From contig NZ_QNVY02000001.1 in NCBI RefSeq assembly GCF_003314435.2, forward strand, positions 124,001 to 188,000: a stretch of 64,000 nucleotides of DNA, given 5' to 3'. The notes below the pieces were generated by a model. That model searched no databases. It worked only from the letters and a program-made list of their open reading frames with translations, and was not told where the DNA came from. The number at the start of each line of letters is the position of its first letter. The first letter of the stretch is position 1. Positions 34,435-43,359 of the stretch are shown piece after piece. Made by a program: the position numbers and the translations under genes. The DNA is from Flavobacterium petrolei. GTDB lineage: Bacteria; Bacteroidota; Bacteroidia; Flavobacteriales; Flavobacteriaceae.

Positions 34435-34839
34435 TTATTCCATTGTTTTTAACAATTCCAAAATATAATCTGGAGGAGCCGTTGGTCGACCCGTTTTTAA
34501 GGACACAAAAACCAGAATAAATTGGGCTGTTGTTAATAACTCATTCGACTCATTATAAATTGCGCAATCAAATTCAATCTTCACGGAAGTCTGACTTTTG
34601 AAAACCGTATGAACCGTTAGCAACTCATCATAGCGGGCTGATTTTTTATAATTTATATTCATGGAAACTATAGGTAATGCAATACCGCTTTCCTCCATGC
34701 TTTTATATGAAATCCCTTTGTTTCTAAGCCATTCCACCCTTCCTATTTCAAAATATGGAATATAATTCCCATGATAAACAACTCCCATTTGGTCTGTTTC
34801 GGAGTATCGAACCCTAACTTCTATTTGATGATCTTTCAT
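34435..34839 (-). CDS. YbgC-like acyl-CoA thioesterase (hotdog fold)
   Basis: 134 residues. The hotdog-fold signature VRYSETDQMGVVYHGNYIPYFE contains the catalytic Asp and the conserved HGNY. It matches the YbgC/4-hydroxybenzoyl-CoA thioesterase branch, which hydrolyses acyl-CoAs in the cytosol. The usual Tol-Pal neighbours are absent, so physiological substrate is unclear. Divergent from dnaA with a 184-bp gap. Confidence 0.9.
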   Translation of the reverse strand: MKDHQIEVRVRYSETDQMGVVYHGNYIPYFEIGRVEWLRNKGISYKSMEESGIALPIVSMNINYKKSARYDELLTVHTVFKSQTSVKIEFDCAIYNESNELLTTAQFILVFVSLKTGRPTAPPDYILELLKTME

Positions 34840-35023
34840 TAATTATGAATTAAAAATTTAAATTTTGAACGGTGCCTTACAACAATAATTCGTAAAATTA
34901 TTACCCTATATATTTTTTTTTACAGAAATTTGTTCACATATTTGTTACCCCGATAATAAATAACAAAACATCTTTTTTTTAGTAAGATAACAATTACCAA
35001 ATAAAAACAATTTTATAGAATAT

Positions 35024-36451
35024 ATGAACAAAACTGCTCAATCAGTATGGGAAAACTGTTTGTCTTTCATAAAAGACAACATCCAAGACCAAGCGTACAA
35101 AACTTGGTTCGAACCAATCAAATCAGTTGAACTTACCGATAACGCATTATATATTCAAGTTCCAAGTAAATTTTTCTATGAATGGTTAGAAGAGCACTAT
35201 GTAAAATTACTAAAAGTAGCCCTTACCAAAGAACTTGGAAAAAACGCTAAGTTACTTTATAAAATCAGAATGGAAAACACTTATGGCAATAAACAACCGT
35301 TTACGGAACAGTTGCCAAGTGCGAATAGAGTTCCTATGAAACCACAGGAAGTAGATGCTCCATTTAAAAACTTAAACCCAGAATTAAAAAATCCTTTTGT
35401 CATTCCGGGGATTCGAAATTTGAAAATTGAATCTCAACTGAATGCAAATTATAGTTTTGATAATTTTTTAGAAGGAGATTCCAATAGATTAGCCCGTTCT
35501 GCAGGTATGGCTGTTGCCAATAAACCGGGTGGAACTTCGTTTAATCCTTTATTAATTTTTGGAGGAGTTGGTCTTGGAAAAACACACTTAGCACACGCTA
35601 TTGGTGTAGAGATAAAAGATAAATATCCTGAAAAAACGGTTTTATACATTTCAGCTGAAATTTTCACACAACAATATATCGACTCGGTTAAGAAAAACAA
35701 CCGAAATGATTTTATTCATTTTTATCAATTAATTGATGTTTTAATTATTGATGATGTACAATTCCTTTCCGGTAAATCTGGAACTCAGGATGTATTTTTC
35801 CATATCTTTAATTATTTACATCAAAATGGCAAACAGGTAATCTTGACTTCTGATAAGGCGCCTGTTGACATGCAAGATATTGAGCAAAGATTATTATCTC
35901 GTTTCAAATGGGGATTGTCTGCTGAATTGCACCAACCGGATTATGAAACCAGAATTTCCATCCTGAAAAACATATTGTACAGAGATGGTGTAGAAATTCC
36001 GGAAGAAATTATCGAATATGTGGCCCGCAATATCAAATCAAATGTTAGAGAATTAGAAGGAGCAATCATTTCACTAATAGCGCAATCGTCTTTCAATAAA
36101 AAAGAAGTGACATTGGAACTTGCTAAAAGTGTCGTGGAAAAGTTTGTGAAAAATGTAAAAAGAGAAATTTCCATCGATTATATTCAAAAAATTGTCTCGG
36201 ATTATTTCCAATTGGATTTAGAAACATTGCAGTCGAAAACAAGAAAAAGACACGTAGTACAAGCGCGTCAGTTAGCCATGTTTTTTGCAAAGAAATTTAC
36301 TAAAGCTTCTTTGGCAAATATTGGTTCCCAAATTGGAGATCGCGATCACGCAACGGTGCTACATGCATGTAAAACTGTTGATAATTTAGTGGCTACTGAC
36401 AAACAATTCAAAAAATTCGTTGAGGATATCAATAAAAAATTAACGTTGTAA
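35024..36451 (+). CDS. dnaA: Chromosomal replication initiator DnaA
   Basis: 475 residues. Binds origin DNA and opens it for replication. Domain I at the N-terminus, AAA+ domain III with Walker A GGVGLGKTH, Walker B VLIIDDVQFLSG and the arginine finger region LLSRFKWG. Domain IV ends with the DNA-binding signature GDRDHATVLHACKTV. All normal. The 184-bp upstream region contains no consensus DnaA box that I can find, so the origin is probably elsewhere. It starts a plus-strand run that includes the phosphatase gene. Confidence 0.98.
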   Translation: MNKTAQSVWENCLSFIKDNIQDQAYKTWFEPIKSVELTDNALYIQVPSKFFYEWLEEHYVKLLKVALTKELGKNAKLLYKIRMENTYGNKQPFTEQLPSANRVPMKPQEVDAPFKNLNPELKNPFVIPGIRNLKIESQLNANYSFDNFLEGDSNRLARSAGMAVANKPGGTSFNPLLIFGGVGLGKTHLAHAIGVEIKDKYPEKTVLYISAEIFTQQYIDSVKKNNRNDFIHFYQLIDVLIIDDVQFLSGKSGTQDVFFHIFNYLHQNGKQVILTSDKAPVDMQDIEQRLLSRFKWGLSAELHQPDYETRISILKNILYRDGVEIPEEIIEYVARNIKSNVRELEGAIISLIAQSSFNKKEVTLELAKSVVEKFVKNVKREISIDYIQKIVSDYFQLDLETLQSKTRKRHVVQARQLAMFFAKKFTKASLANIGSQIGDRDHATVLHACKTVDNLVATDKQFKKFVEDINKKLTL

Positions 36452-36458
36452 AAGCATC

Positions 36459-36926
36459 ATGTCTGTAAAAATTCTAATGGTTTGTTTGGGAAATATTTGC
36501 CGTTCTCCATTGGCAGAAGGCATTTTGGCTTCAAAACTTCCTAAAGACAAATTCACAGTTGATTCAGCAGGGACTGGCTCTTGGCATATTGGCCATTCGC
36601 CTGATGAACGTTCTATTGCTGTTGCAAAAAAAAATAAAATCAGCATTTCAAATCAAAAAGGACGACAATTCAGCAAAACTGATTTTGATGCCTTTGATTA
36701 CATTTACGTAATGGATAATTCAAATTATGAAGATGTAATTCAGCTTGCTGAAAACCAACAACAAAAAGAAAAAGTCGAACTTATTTTGAATGAATTATTC
36801 CCAAACGAAAAAGTAGATGTTCCCGATCCTTATTTTGGTTTACCTAATGGTTTCGAAATTGTTCACAACATGCTAGATGAAGTGTGCGAGATAATTGCAA
36901 AAAAACTAATTGCGAAGCACACATAA
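36459..36926 (+). CDS. Low-molecular-weight protein-tyrosine phosphatase
   Basis: 155 residues. The P-loop CLGNICRS (C-x5-R-S) near residue 9 and the general-acid loop DVPDPYFG are complete, so it should be an active LMW tyrosine phosphatase. Lies seven bases after dnaA and is probably co-transcribed. Possible roles include regulation of capsule or exopolysaccharide tyrosine kinases, but no such kinase is in the window. Confidence 0.93.
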   Translation: MSVKILMVCLGNICRSPLAEGILASKLPKDKFTVDSAGTGSWHIGHSPDERSIAVAKKNKISISNQKGRQFSKTDFDAFDYIYVMDNSNYEDVIQLAENQQQKEKVELILNELFPNEKVDVPDPYFGLPNGFEIVHNMLDEVCEIIAKKLIAKHT

Positions 36927-37017
36927 TTTTTCTGCGAAAAATTACTTTGGGTTCACAACACAATCCTGACCATATCATACTACAAATACATTACTTTTAG
37001 GAACATAAATTACACCT

Positions 37018-37740
37018 ATGAAATCAAATACTGTTTTAGGGAAACTCTATCTAATCCCCACCACAATGGGTGACTGTGACCCTATGGACGTTTTGCCGCA
37101 AACCATAAAAAGAAGTATTGATCTCATTGATTATTATATTGTTGAAAACGACAAAACAGCTCGTAAATCTATTAAAGAGGTCGATCCTGAGAAGAAACAA
37201 TCCGAGTTAAAACTTTTTGTATTAAACAAACACACCGAAACCAAAGAACATTTAGAGTTCATAAAACCGCTACTTGAAGGTTACAATATGGGTTTAATGA
37301 GCGAAGCGGGATGTCCCGGAGTGGCTGATCCTGGTGCTGTAATTGTAAAATTAGCACATGAAAAAGGAATTCAGGTTATTCCTTTGGTTGGTCCTTCTTC
37401 TATTCTTTTGGCAATGATGGCATCAGGAATGAACGGTCAAAGTTTCACTTTTCATGGTTATTTACCTATTGAGAAAGATGAAAAGAAAGCCAGTTTTAAA
37501 ACGTTAGAAAGAGTTTCTTTCGAAAAAAACCAGTCTCAAATTTTCATTGAAACTCCGTATCGCAACAACAAATTACTGGAAGATCTGGTGCAAACTTTAC
37601 ATCCTGAAACGCATTTATGTATCGCCACGGACATTACCTTACCTACAGAATATATCAAAACCAAGAAAATTGCGGCTTGGAAAAAAGAAACCATTGATTT
37701 ACATAAACGACCTACAATTTTTATCATTCACAAGATGTAA
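37018..37740 (+). CDS. Tetrapyrrole-methylase-family SAM methyltransferase (RsmI-like)
   Basis: 240 residues. GKLYLIPTTMGD, MSEAGCPGVADPG and PLVGPSSILLAMMASG are the three diagnostic blocks of the tetrapyrrole methylase fold shared with RsmI. The N-terminal motif differs from canonical RsmI (PTPIGN), and the length is shorter than the usual 270-290. It may therefore be a paralogue rather than the 16S rRNA C1402 ribose methyltransferase. Methylation target uncertain. Confidence 0.82.
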   Translation: MKSNTVLGKLYLIPTTMGDCDPMDVLPQTIKRSIDLIDYYIVENDKTARKSIKEVDPEKKQSELKLFVLNKHTETKEHLEFIKPLLEGYNMGLMSEAGCPGVADPGAVIVKLAHEKGIQVIPLVGPSSILLAMMASGMNGQSFTFHGYLPIEKDEKKASFKTLERVSFEKNQSQIFIETPYRNNKLLEDLVQTLHPETHLCIATDITLPTEYIKTKKIAAWKKETIDLHKRPTIFIIHKM

Positions 37741-37873
37741 ATTCAAAATGTTTTTTATTAATATTAAAGAATGATTTTAGTAAAAAACTTTAGAACTTAC
37801 AATTTGATATAACAATAGTAAACTTTAAATTTTTCGACTCAAAAGAGTTAATAAAAGATAAAACAAAACTCGT

Positions 37874-37925
37874 AATCATTAATTCTAAGTATAAAAACCT
37901 ATTTTTATACTTAGAATTAATGATT
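37874..37925 (+). promoter_or_regulatory. 24-bp perfect palindrome before an aminotransferase gene
   Basis: Arms 37874-37897 and 37902-37925 are exact complements over 24 bp with a 4-base loop (CCTA). The right arm ends seven bases before ATG 37932. It can be a terminator for the upstream methylase gene (134 bp away), or a hairpin in the leader of the aminotransferase mRNA. Confidence 0.78.
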
Positions 37926-37931
37926 TTTTTT

Positions 37932-39059
37932 ATGAGTAAACTTCCAAATATCAGTACGAGTATTTTTACGGTTATGTCAAAAATGGCTGCTGAATATAAT
38001 GCCATCAATCTTTCTCAAGGTTTTCCAAACTTTCCTGTTGATGAACGATTAACAGATATTGTTGCCAAACTGGCCAAAGAAAATGTACATCAATACACGC
38101 CAATGTCTGGCTATCCACTGTTATTATCCAAAATAGCGCTATTAATTCAGAACTCTTATCAAAGAACAATTCAGCCTGAAACAGAATTGCTAGTTACCGC
38201 TGGAGCGACACAAGCCATTTTTACCACCATAACAGCTTTGGTAAAAAGCAATGACGAAGTGATTATCTTAGATCCCAGTTATGATTGCTATGAAGCGCCC
38301 GTATTATTATGCAACGCAAATCCGGTTCGGGTAGCACTGAATGATGATTACACTCCAAATTGGGAAATTATCGAAAAAGCATGTACTGTAAAAACTAAAA
38401 TGATTATCATCAATAATCCGCACAATCCAACGGGGAAAATTTTAACAGAATCTGATTTTGAAGCCTTGGAAATCCTGCTCGAAAAACACCCTGATATCGT
38501 ACTTCTTTCTGATGAAGTCTATGAATACATCACTTTCGAGGAGAAACATATTTCAGCTCATACACGCGAGAAACTATTGAATCGTTGTGTGATGGTTTCT
38601 TCTTTTGGAAAATCGTTCCATGTTACGGGATGGAAAATTGGTTATTTAGTAGCACCGGAATATTTGATCAAGGAAATCAAAAAAGTGCATCAGTTTTTAG
38701 TTTTTAGTGTCAATAGCATTTGTCAGGTTGCCATTAACGAGTATTTAGAGATTGTTTCTGTTTCTGAAATCGGGAAATTATATCAGGAAAAACGGGATTA
38801 TTTTAGACAATTATTAAAAGGCAGCCGCTTCAAACTCATGCCGTGCGAAGGAACTTATTTTCAGGTGGTATCGTATGCAAACATATCAAATGAGAATGAT
38901 GTTGATTTTTGCAAACGCCTCATTATAGAACATGGCGTTGCTGCAATTCCTATCTCTACTTTTTATGCCGATGGAAAAGACCTGAAATTAATTCGGTTTT
39001 GCTTCGCCAAAGACAATGCTACGCTTGAAGAAGCCGCTAAAAGATTGTGTGCCATCTAA
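37932..39059 (+). CDS. Class I PLP-dependent aminotransferase (methionine/kynurenine type)
   Basis: 375 residues from ATG 37932; the in-frame codons upstream fall inside the hairpin. It has the fold-type I pattern: NLSQGFPNFPVDERL near the start, TAGATQAIFTTITAL, NNPHNPTGKIL, and the PLP-lysine motif SFGKSFHVTGWKIGY. This matches YbdL-like methionine aminotransferases and kynurenine-oxoglutarate transaminases. The role is likely methionine salvage or amino-acid turnover. The next SDR gene follows by 79 bp. Confidence 0.88.
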   Translation: MSKLPNISTSIFTVMSKMAAEYNAINLSQGFPNFPVDERLTDIVAKLAKENVHQYTPMSGYPLLLSKIALLIQNSYQRTIQPETELLVTAGATQAIFTTITALVKSNDEVIILDPSYDCYEAPVLLCNANPVRVALNDDYTPNWEIIEKACTVKTKMIIINNPHNPTGKILTESDFEALEILLEKHPDIVLLSDEVYEYITFEEKHISAHTREKLLNRCVMVSSFGKSFHVTGWKIGYLVAPEYLIKEIKKVHQFLVFSVNSICQVAINEYLEIVSVSEIGKLYQEKRDYFRQLLKGSRFKLMPCEGTYFQVVSYANISNENDVDFCKRLIIEHGVAAIPISTFYADGKDLKLIRFCFAKDNATLEEAAKRLCAI

Positions 39060-39138
39060 AATCAGAATTGAAATTTATTTTTATTATGCATGCATACTAT
39101 TTAATTTTATTATATTTACAATAAAAAAATATCGAAAT

Positions 39139-40020
39139 ATGAGCTATACAGATAAAATGTTACGCGACGATGCCCTAAAAGGCAAAGTGATTGTCGTGAC
39201 CGGAGGCGGAAGCGGTTTAGGAAAAGCAATGACCAAATATTTCTTGGAATTGGGTGCGCAAGTGGCCATCACTTCCCGAGATTTAGAAAAACTAAAAAAT
39301 ACTGCCGCAGAACTGGAAACGGAAACCGGCGGAACTTGTCTTCCTATTCAATGTGATGTGCGTCATTATGAAGAAGTGGAAAATATGCTGCAAGAAGTGT
39401 TGAAAGCTTTTGGTAAAGTTGATGTTTTATTAAATAATGCTGCCGGAAATTTCATTTCTCCAACAGAAAGATTATCTGCCAATGCTTTTGATACTGTAAT
39501 TGATATCGTTTTAAAAGGATCCAAAAACTGTACACTTGCTTTTGGAAAACATTGGATTGATACCAAACAAAAATCATCTACCATTTTGAATATTGTTACG
39601 ACTTACGCTTGGACAGGTTCTGCTTACGTGGTACCTAGCGCAACTGCAAAAGCAGGAGTTTTGGCAATGACACGAAGTCTCGCGGTCGAATGGGCAAAAT
39701 ACGGAATTCGTTCGAATGCAATTGCTCCTGGACCGTTCCCAACTAAAGGTGCGTGGGACCGATTGTTACCTGGAGATTTAGCAGAAAAATTTGATATGGC
39801 TAAAAAAGTACCGTTAAAACGTGTGGGAGATCATCAGGAATTAGCCAATCTAGCTGCTTATTTAGTTTCTGATTTTTCAGCATACATCAACGGTGATGTT
39901 ATTACAATTGATGGTGGTGAATGGCTTAAAGGTGCTGGACAATTCAATTTACTTGAAGCAATTCCAGAAGAACTTTGGGATCAATTAGAAATGATGATCA
40001 AAGCAAAGAAGAACAAATAA
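39139..40020 (+). CDS. SDR oxidoreductase, 2,4-dienoyl-CoA reductase-like
   Basis: 293 residues from ATG 39139 (MSYTDKMLRDDALKGK). Classical SDR motifs TGGGSGLGKAM, NNAAGNF, SLAVEWAKYGIRSN and GPFPTKGAWDRL. The active site departs from YxxxK: the sequence is YVVPSATAKAG, as in mitochondrial-type 2,4-dienoyl-CoA reductases, which lack the canonical Tyr. It probably helps degrade unsaturated fatty acids. A terminator follows at 40036. Confidence 0.88.
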   Translation: MSYTDKMLRDDALKGKVIVVTGGGSGLGKAMTKYFLELGAQVAITSRDLEKLKNTAAELETETGGTCLPIQCDVRHYEEVENMLQEVLKAFGKVDVLLNNAAGNFISPTERLSANAFDTVIDIVLKGSKNCTLAFGKHWIDTKQKSSTILNIVTTYAWTGSAYVVPSATAKAGVLAMTRSLAVEWAKYGIRSNAIAPGPFPTKGAWDRLLPGDLAEKFDMAKKVPLKRVGDHQELANLAAYLVSDFSAYINGDVITIDGGEWLKGAGQFNLLEAIPEELWDQLEMMIKAKKNK

Positions 40021-40035
40021 TAGTTTTGTATAAAA

Positions 40036-40069
40036 TAAAAAGAGAGTCATTCACATGGCTCTCTTTTTG
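40036..40069. terminator. Bidirectional terminator
   Basis: AAAAAGAGAGTCAT / ATGGCTCTCTTTTT stem with one wobble or mismatch, between the SDR gene (+) and the gene at 40079 (-). Confidence 0.9.
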
Positions 40070-40078
40070 TTTCTGCTA

Positions 40079-40390
40079 CTATTTAGTATTTTCCAAGGCA
40101 AGTAGAATTTCACTTTTCAGTAAACCACTTCCACCGCCATAATGCTGAACAATACTAATATTTGGATTTTTATTTTTGAAAAAAGAACACAATTCAGCTT
40201 CACTTTCTTCCTGAATTCCGGAACCTAACAATACAATAGAAAAATCTTTTTTTAGAAAAATTTCCTTCGCTTCCTCATCATTCATAACGCCTACTCCATT
40301 CCAAATCTCGTTTGCATTTATCAATCGGATGACGGTTTCTAGAATTTCCGGATGTCTTCCTATGTATAAAATATTTGTGGTCTCCATCAT
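40079..40390 (-). CDS. Stand-alone pseudo-receiver-like protein
   Basis: 103 residues from the first of two adjacent Met codons at 40390 (the second at 40387). An alternating beta-alpha pattern (TNILYIGRHPEILETVIRLI, DFSIVLLGSG, PNISIVQHYGG) resembles a response-regulator receiver. The phospho-acceptor Asp expected after the third strand (normally LLD) is replaced in LLGSG, and the acidic pair near the N-terminus is missing. No output domain. Phospho-signalling through this site is unlikely. Family and function are not known to me. Confidence 0.65.
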   Translation of the reverse strand: MMETTNILYIGRHPEILETVIRLINANEIWNGVGVMNDEEAKEIFLKKDFSIVLLGSGIQEESEAELCSFFKNKNPNISIVQHYGGGSGLLKSEILLALENTK

Positions 40391-40459
40391 TTCATCTTTA
40401 AAAAAACACAAATCTCAAATGACATAATTCATTTTAAATTTGTGACTAATTACTTTATA

Positions 40460-40990
40460 TTATTGTTGCAAAAATTGCAACTCGATATTCAAACGAACTT
40501 CTTCGCTTACTAAAACACCTCCTGTTTCAAGAGCAGAATTCCAGTTTAATCCCCAATCTTTTCTGTTGATTTTTCCTTCTAATGCAAGTGCCATTTTGGT
40601 ATTTCCCCACGGATCTTTCATTAATCCTCCATAATCAGCAGCTAATTTCACTGATTTTGTAACGCCGTGTAATGTTAAATCACCAACCAATTCATATTCG
40701 CCTTCATTAATTTTGGTAAAAGAAGTAGCACTAAATTTAATTTCTGGAAACTGAGCAGCATCAAAAAAATCAGCACTCAATAAATGTGTATCTCTATCTG
40801 CGTTTCCTGTTGTTACAGAATCAATTGCTCCTGTAAATTCAATTTTCGCATTTTCTAAATTGCTGTCTTCTGCTTCAATCGTTGCATCAAATTTTGAAAA
40901 TTTACCTGAAACATTAGTAAACATCATGTGTTTTACTTTAAAACCAATTTCTGAGTGTGTTGGGTCAATTACCCATTTTGTTGTTGACAT
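40460..40990 (-). CDS. YceI-family lipid/isoprenoid-binding protein
   Basis: 176 residues. YceI lipocalin-like barrel: WVIDPTHSEIGFKVKHMMFTNVSGKF at the N-terminus and GDLTLHGVTKSV in the middle, ending in beta strands (VSEEVRLNIELQF). No signal peptide visible, so probably cytosolic. Members bind polyisoprenoid quinones. It lies 39 bp downstream of the pirin gene on the same strand, with a Crp/Fnr-like regulator upstream. The group suggests a redox or quinone-stress module. Confidence 0.9.
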   Translation of the reverse strand: MSTTKWVIDPTHSEIGFKVKHMMFTNVSGKFSKFDATIEAEDSNLENAKIEFTGAIDSVTTGNADRDTHLLSADFFDAAQFPEIKFSATSFTKINEGEYELVGDLTLHGVTKSVKLAADYGGLMKDPWGNTKMALALEGKINRKDWGLNWNSALETGGVLVSEEVRLNIELQFLQQ

Positions 40991-41029
40991 AATTTTGATA
41001 TTTATTAGTTATTTTTATTATTTATTAGA

Positions 41030-41782
41030 TTACAATTGCATCGGAACTTCCATCAATAGGATCTCTGCATTAGCTGAATTAGCGGTAATTTTAATTGAAT
41101 TTATATCCCAAATTCCTAACCCGTCACGTTCATTTAAAGCAATGTTTCCTATTTTAAAATCTCCTTTTAAAACAAAAGCATAAATTCCATTTCCTGGTTT
41201 TTTCAATTCGTACGAAGTAGAAAAATCGTTGTCAAACTTCCCAATATGAAACCAAGCATCTTGATGAATCCAAACCCCTTCGTCTTCTGGATTAGGTGAC
41301 AAAATTTGCTGTAATTTATTGTGACGATCATTTAAATCTAAAGTGATTTGGTCATAACGAGGCGTTACATTTTTTTTATTTGGATAAATCCAAATCTGTA
41401 AAAATTTAACCAACTGATCTTTGTTTTTATTGTACTCGCTGTGAAAAATTCCGGTACCAGCACTCATCGCCTGGATATCACCTTCCTTGATTACGGTAGT
41501 ATTTCCCATACTGTCTTGGTGTTCTAAATCACCTTCGAGGGGAATAGAAATAATTTCCATATTATCATGTGGATGTTTCCCAAAACCCATTCCTTGGCTG
41601 ACTCTGTCATCATTTAGAACGCGTAAGACTCCAAAATTCATACGTTCTGGATTTTGATAATTGGCAAAGCTAAAGGTATGATAGGATTCTAACCAACCAT
41701 GATTAGCATGACCGCGAGTATTTGCTTTATGCAAAACCGAATTAGTAATTACACCATCTATTTTTTTATCTGTATTTTCCAT
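41030..41782 (-). CDS. Pirin-family protein (quercetinase-like cupin)
   Basis: 250 residues from ATG 41782. The pirin N-terminal cupin carries the metal ligands GKHPHDNMEIIS and GTGIFHSEYNKNK (His/Glu set). The C-terminal cupin is a short beta barrel. Bacterial pirins often act as quercetin dioxygenases or redox regulators; the function here is unknown. A longer in-frame start at 41821 adds 13 residues without homology. It follows the Crp/Fnr gene and precedes the YceI gene. Confidence 0.93.
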   Translation of the reverse strand: MENTDKKIDGVITNSVLHKANTRGHANHGWLESYHTFSFANYQNPERMNFGVLRVLNDDRVSQGMGFGKHPHDNMEIISIPLEGDLEHQDSMGNTTVIKEGDIQAMSAGTGIFHSEYNKNKDQLVKFLQIWIYPNKKNVTPRYDQITLDLNDRHNKLQQILSPNPEDEGVWIHQDAWFHIGKFDNDFSTSYELKKPGNGIYAFVLKGDFKIGNIALNERDGLGIWDINSIKITANSANAEILLMEVPMQL

Positions 41783-41870
41783 TGTCCTGTTCTTTAATTG
41801 TATGATGCAAAGTTGCGTCAAAAAAAAAGCGCATGCATTGAACTAGGACAAGAAATGAAAAAAGCGAAAT

Positions 41871-42452
41871 CTAGAGTTTAGCAATTTTAGTTCTTACTTT
41901 ACTTAAAAACTCGGCTGAAATTCCCAGATAAGAAGCAATATAATGCTGGGCAACGCGCTGTGAAAGTGTGGGATAATGTTCCAGAAACTCTAAATATTTC
42001 TCGGTGGCCGATTTAGAAATCGTATTAAATAAACGGTCTTGAGTAACGGCAAGACTTCGTTGCATCAGAATACGGAAAGCGCGTTCAAACTTTGGGGCTT
42101 TCGCAAATAATTCCTCTTTTGTTTCCGGACTAAAAAGGAAGAATTCACAATCTTCCAACGTTTCAATGTATACGCTGCTGGGATTATCTTCGTAAATACT
42201 AAATGAAATATCACTCACCCAAGCATTTTCGATCGCAAATTGCAGAATTACTTCTAAACCATTGGCATCAATGTAATATTTTCGGACACAGCCTTTGATG
42301 ACAAATGCTTCAAAACTACACATTTCGCCCTCCTGAAGCATAATCGTTTTCTTAAGAACCGTTTTGTATTCCAACAAAGAATTGAAAATTTCTAATTCTT
42401 TTGGTTCAAAAGTGACATACCGACTTATATTTTTATTGATTTGTGAATACAA
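41871..42452 (-). CDS. Crp/Fnr-family transcriptional regulator
   Basis: 193 residues. N-terminal cyclic-nucleotide-binding-like jelly roll (KTIMLQEGEMCSFEAFVIKG) and a C-terminal winged helix (QHYIASYLGISAEFLSKVRTKI). There is no Fnr-type cysteine cluster, so the effector is open. The gene is the first of a same-strand group with pirin and YceI genes, separated by 88 bp and 39 bp. It is divergent from udk. Confidence 0.9.
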   Translation of the reverse strand: MYSQINKNISRYVTFEPKELEIFNSLLEYKTVLKKTIMLQEGEMCSFEAFVIKGCVRKYYIDANGLEVILQFAIENAWVSDISFSIYEDNPSSVYIETLEDCEFFLFSPETKEELFAKAPKFERAFRILMQRSLAVTQDRLFNTISKSATEKYLEFLEHYPTLSQRVAQHYIASYLGISAEFLSKVRTKIAKL

Positions 42453-42565
42453 TGTTTTAAATTTTAGAAACTAAAGATAGAAAAACATCAAGTAATAACT
42501 CCCAATAAATATAGTAATTTAGCAATATTTCTTAAAAAAAGAAAAACTGCTCCCGATAAAATTCC

Positions 42566-42573
42566 TATTTTTG
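42566..42573 (+). promoter_or_regulatory. -7 promoter element (TATTTTTG) of udk
   Basis: Perfect TAnnTTTG match, 27 bp before the udk ATG. No TTG at -33. Confidence 0.5.
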
Positions 42574-42600
42574 TCCAGATAAAAACATAACAAAAAATTT

Positions 42601-43209
42601 ATGCTCATTATAGGAATTGCAGGTGGTACAGGAAGCGGAAAAACAACCGTTGTACATCAGATTATGAATGAATTACCACAAACAGAAGTTGGTATTATTT
42701 CTCAAGACTCATATTACAAAGAAAATCACGGACTATCATTTGATGAAAGAGCATTAATTAATTTTGATCATCCGCGTGCCATTGATTTCCCGTTATTAGT
42801 AGCTCATCTCAAGGAATTAAAAGAAGGAAACAATATCAATCAACCCGTTTATTCTTTTGTAACACACAATAGAACAGACGATACCGTTTTTACACATCCT
42901 CGAAAAGTGATGATTGTAGAAGGGATTTTAATCTTGGCAAATCCAGAATTAAGAGAATTATTTGATGTCAAAATATATGTTCATGCTGATTCTGACGAGC
43001 GATTAATCCGACGGATGAAACGTGATATCGCGGAACGTGGCCGAGACATGAATGAAGTAATCAACAGATATCAAACTACTTTGAAGCCTATGCACGAGCA
43101 GTTCATTGAACCAACTAAAGCATTTGCGGACATCATCATACCAAATGACAAATACAACACCGTAGCCATTGATGTGGTTCGTGCGGTAATAAATCAAAAA
43201 ATTCTATAA
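42601..43209 (+). CDS. udk: Uridine kinase
   Basis: 202 residues. Phosphorylates uridine and cytidine for pyrimidine salvage. P-loop GIAGGTGSGKTT at the N-terminus, then the substrate loop ISQDSYYKENHG, NFDHPRAIDFPLL, and the lid RRMKRDIAERGRDM. Normal length and motifs. It begins the run udk, divIC, mutA, mutB, separated from divIC by a family-1 repeat. This neighbourhood is familiar from flavobacteria. Confidence 0.96.
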   Translation: MLIIGIAGGTGSGKTTVVHQIMNELPQTEVGIISQDSYYKENHGLSFDERALINFDHPRAIDFPLLVAHLKELKEGNNINQPVYSFVTHNRTDDTVFTHPRKVMIVEGILILANPELRELFDVKIYVHADSDERLIRRMKRDIAERGRDMNEVINRYQTTLKPMHEQFIEPTKAFADIIIPNDKYNTVAIDVVRAVINQKIL

Positions 43210-43240
43210 TTTATTTGTAATTTTAGTGGAATAATAATTA

Positions 43241-43348
43241 AGAGCTATTTCCCGTCTCGTCCTGAAGACGAGATTGCAATATTTTAGTAGGTGAGTCTTC
43301 CTTCGTGAGTATCACCTACTAAAAGGATTTCCACTGTAATCGGGGCTA
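43241..43348 (+). repeat. Interspersed structured element, family 1, copy D
   Basis: Starts AGAGCTATTTCCC and ends AATCGGGGCTA. Inner hairpin CTCGTC-CTGAA-GACGAG (shared with copy C), then a perfect 13-bp stem TTTTAGTAGGTGA / TCACCTACTAAAA (43282-43324) whose tip differs from all other copies. It lies between two plus-strand genes. Confidence 0.92.
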
Positions 43349-43359
43349 AAAAAAATAAA

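Noticed and set aside
34840..35023. Replication origin upstream of dnaA
   Set aside because: The 184-bp AT-rich gap has no recognisable TTATCCACA-type DnaA boxes, only loose matches such as TTGTTCACA.
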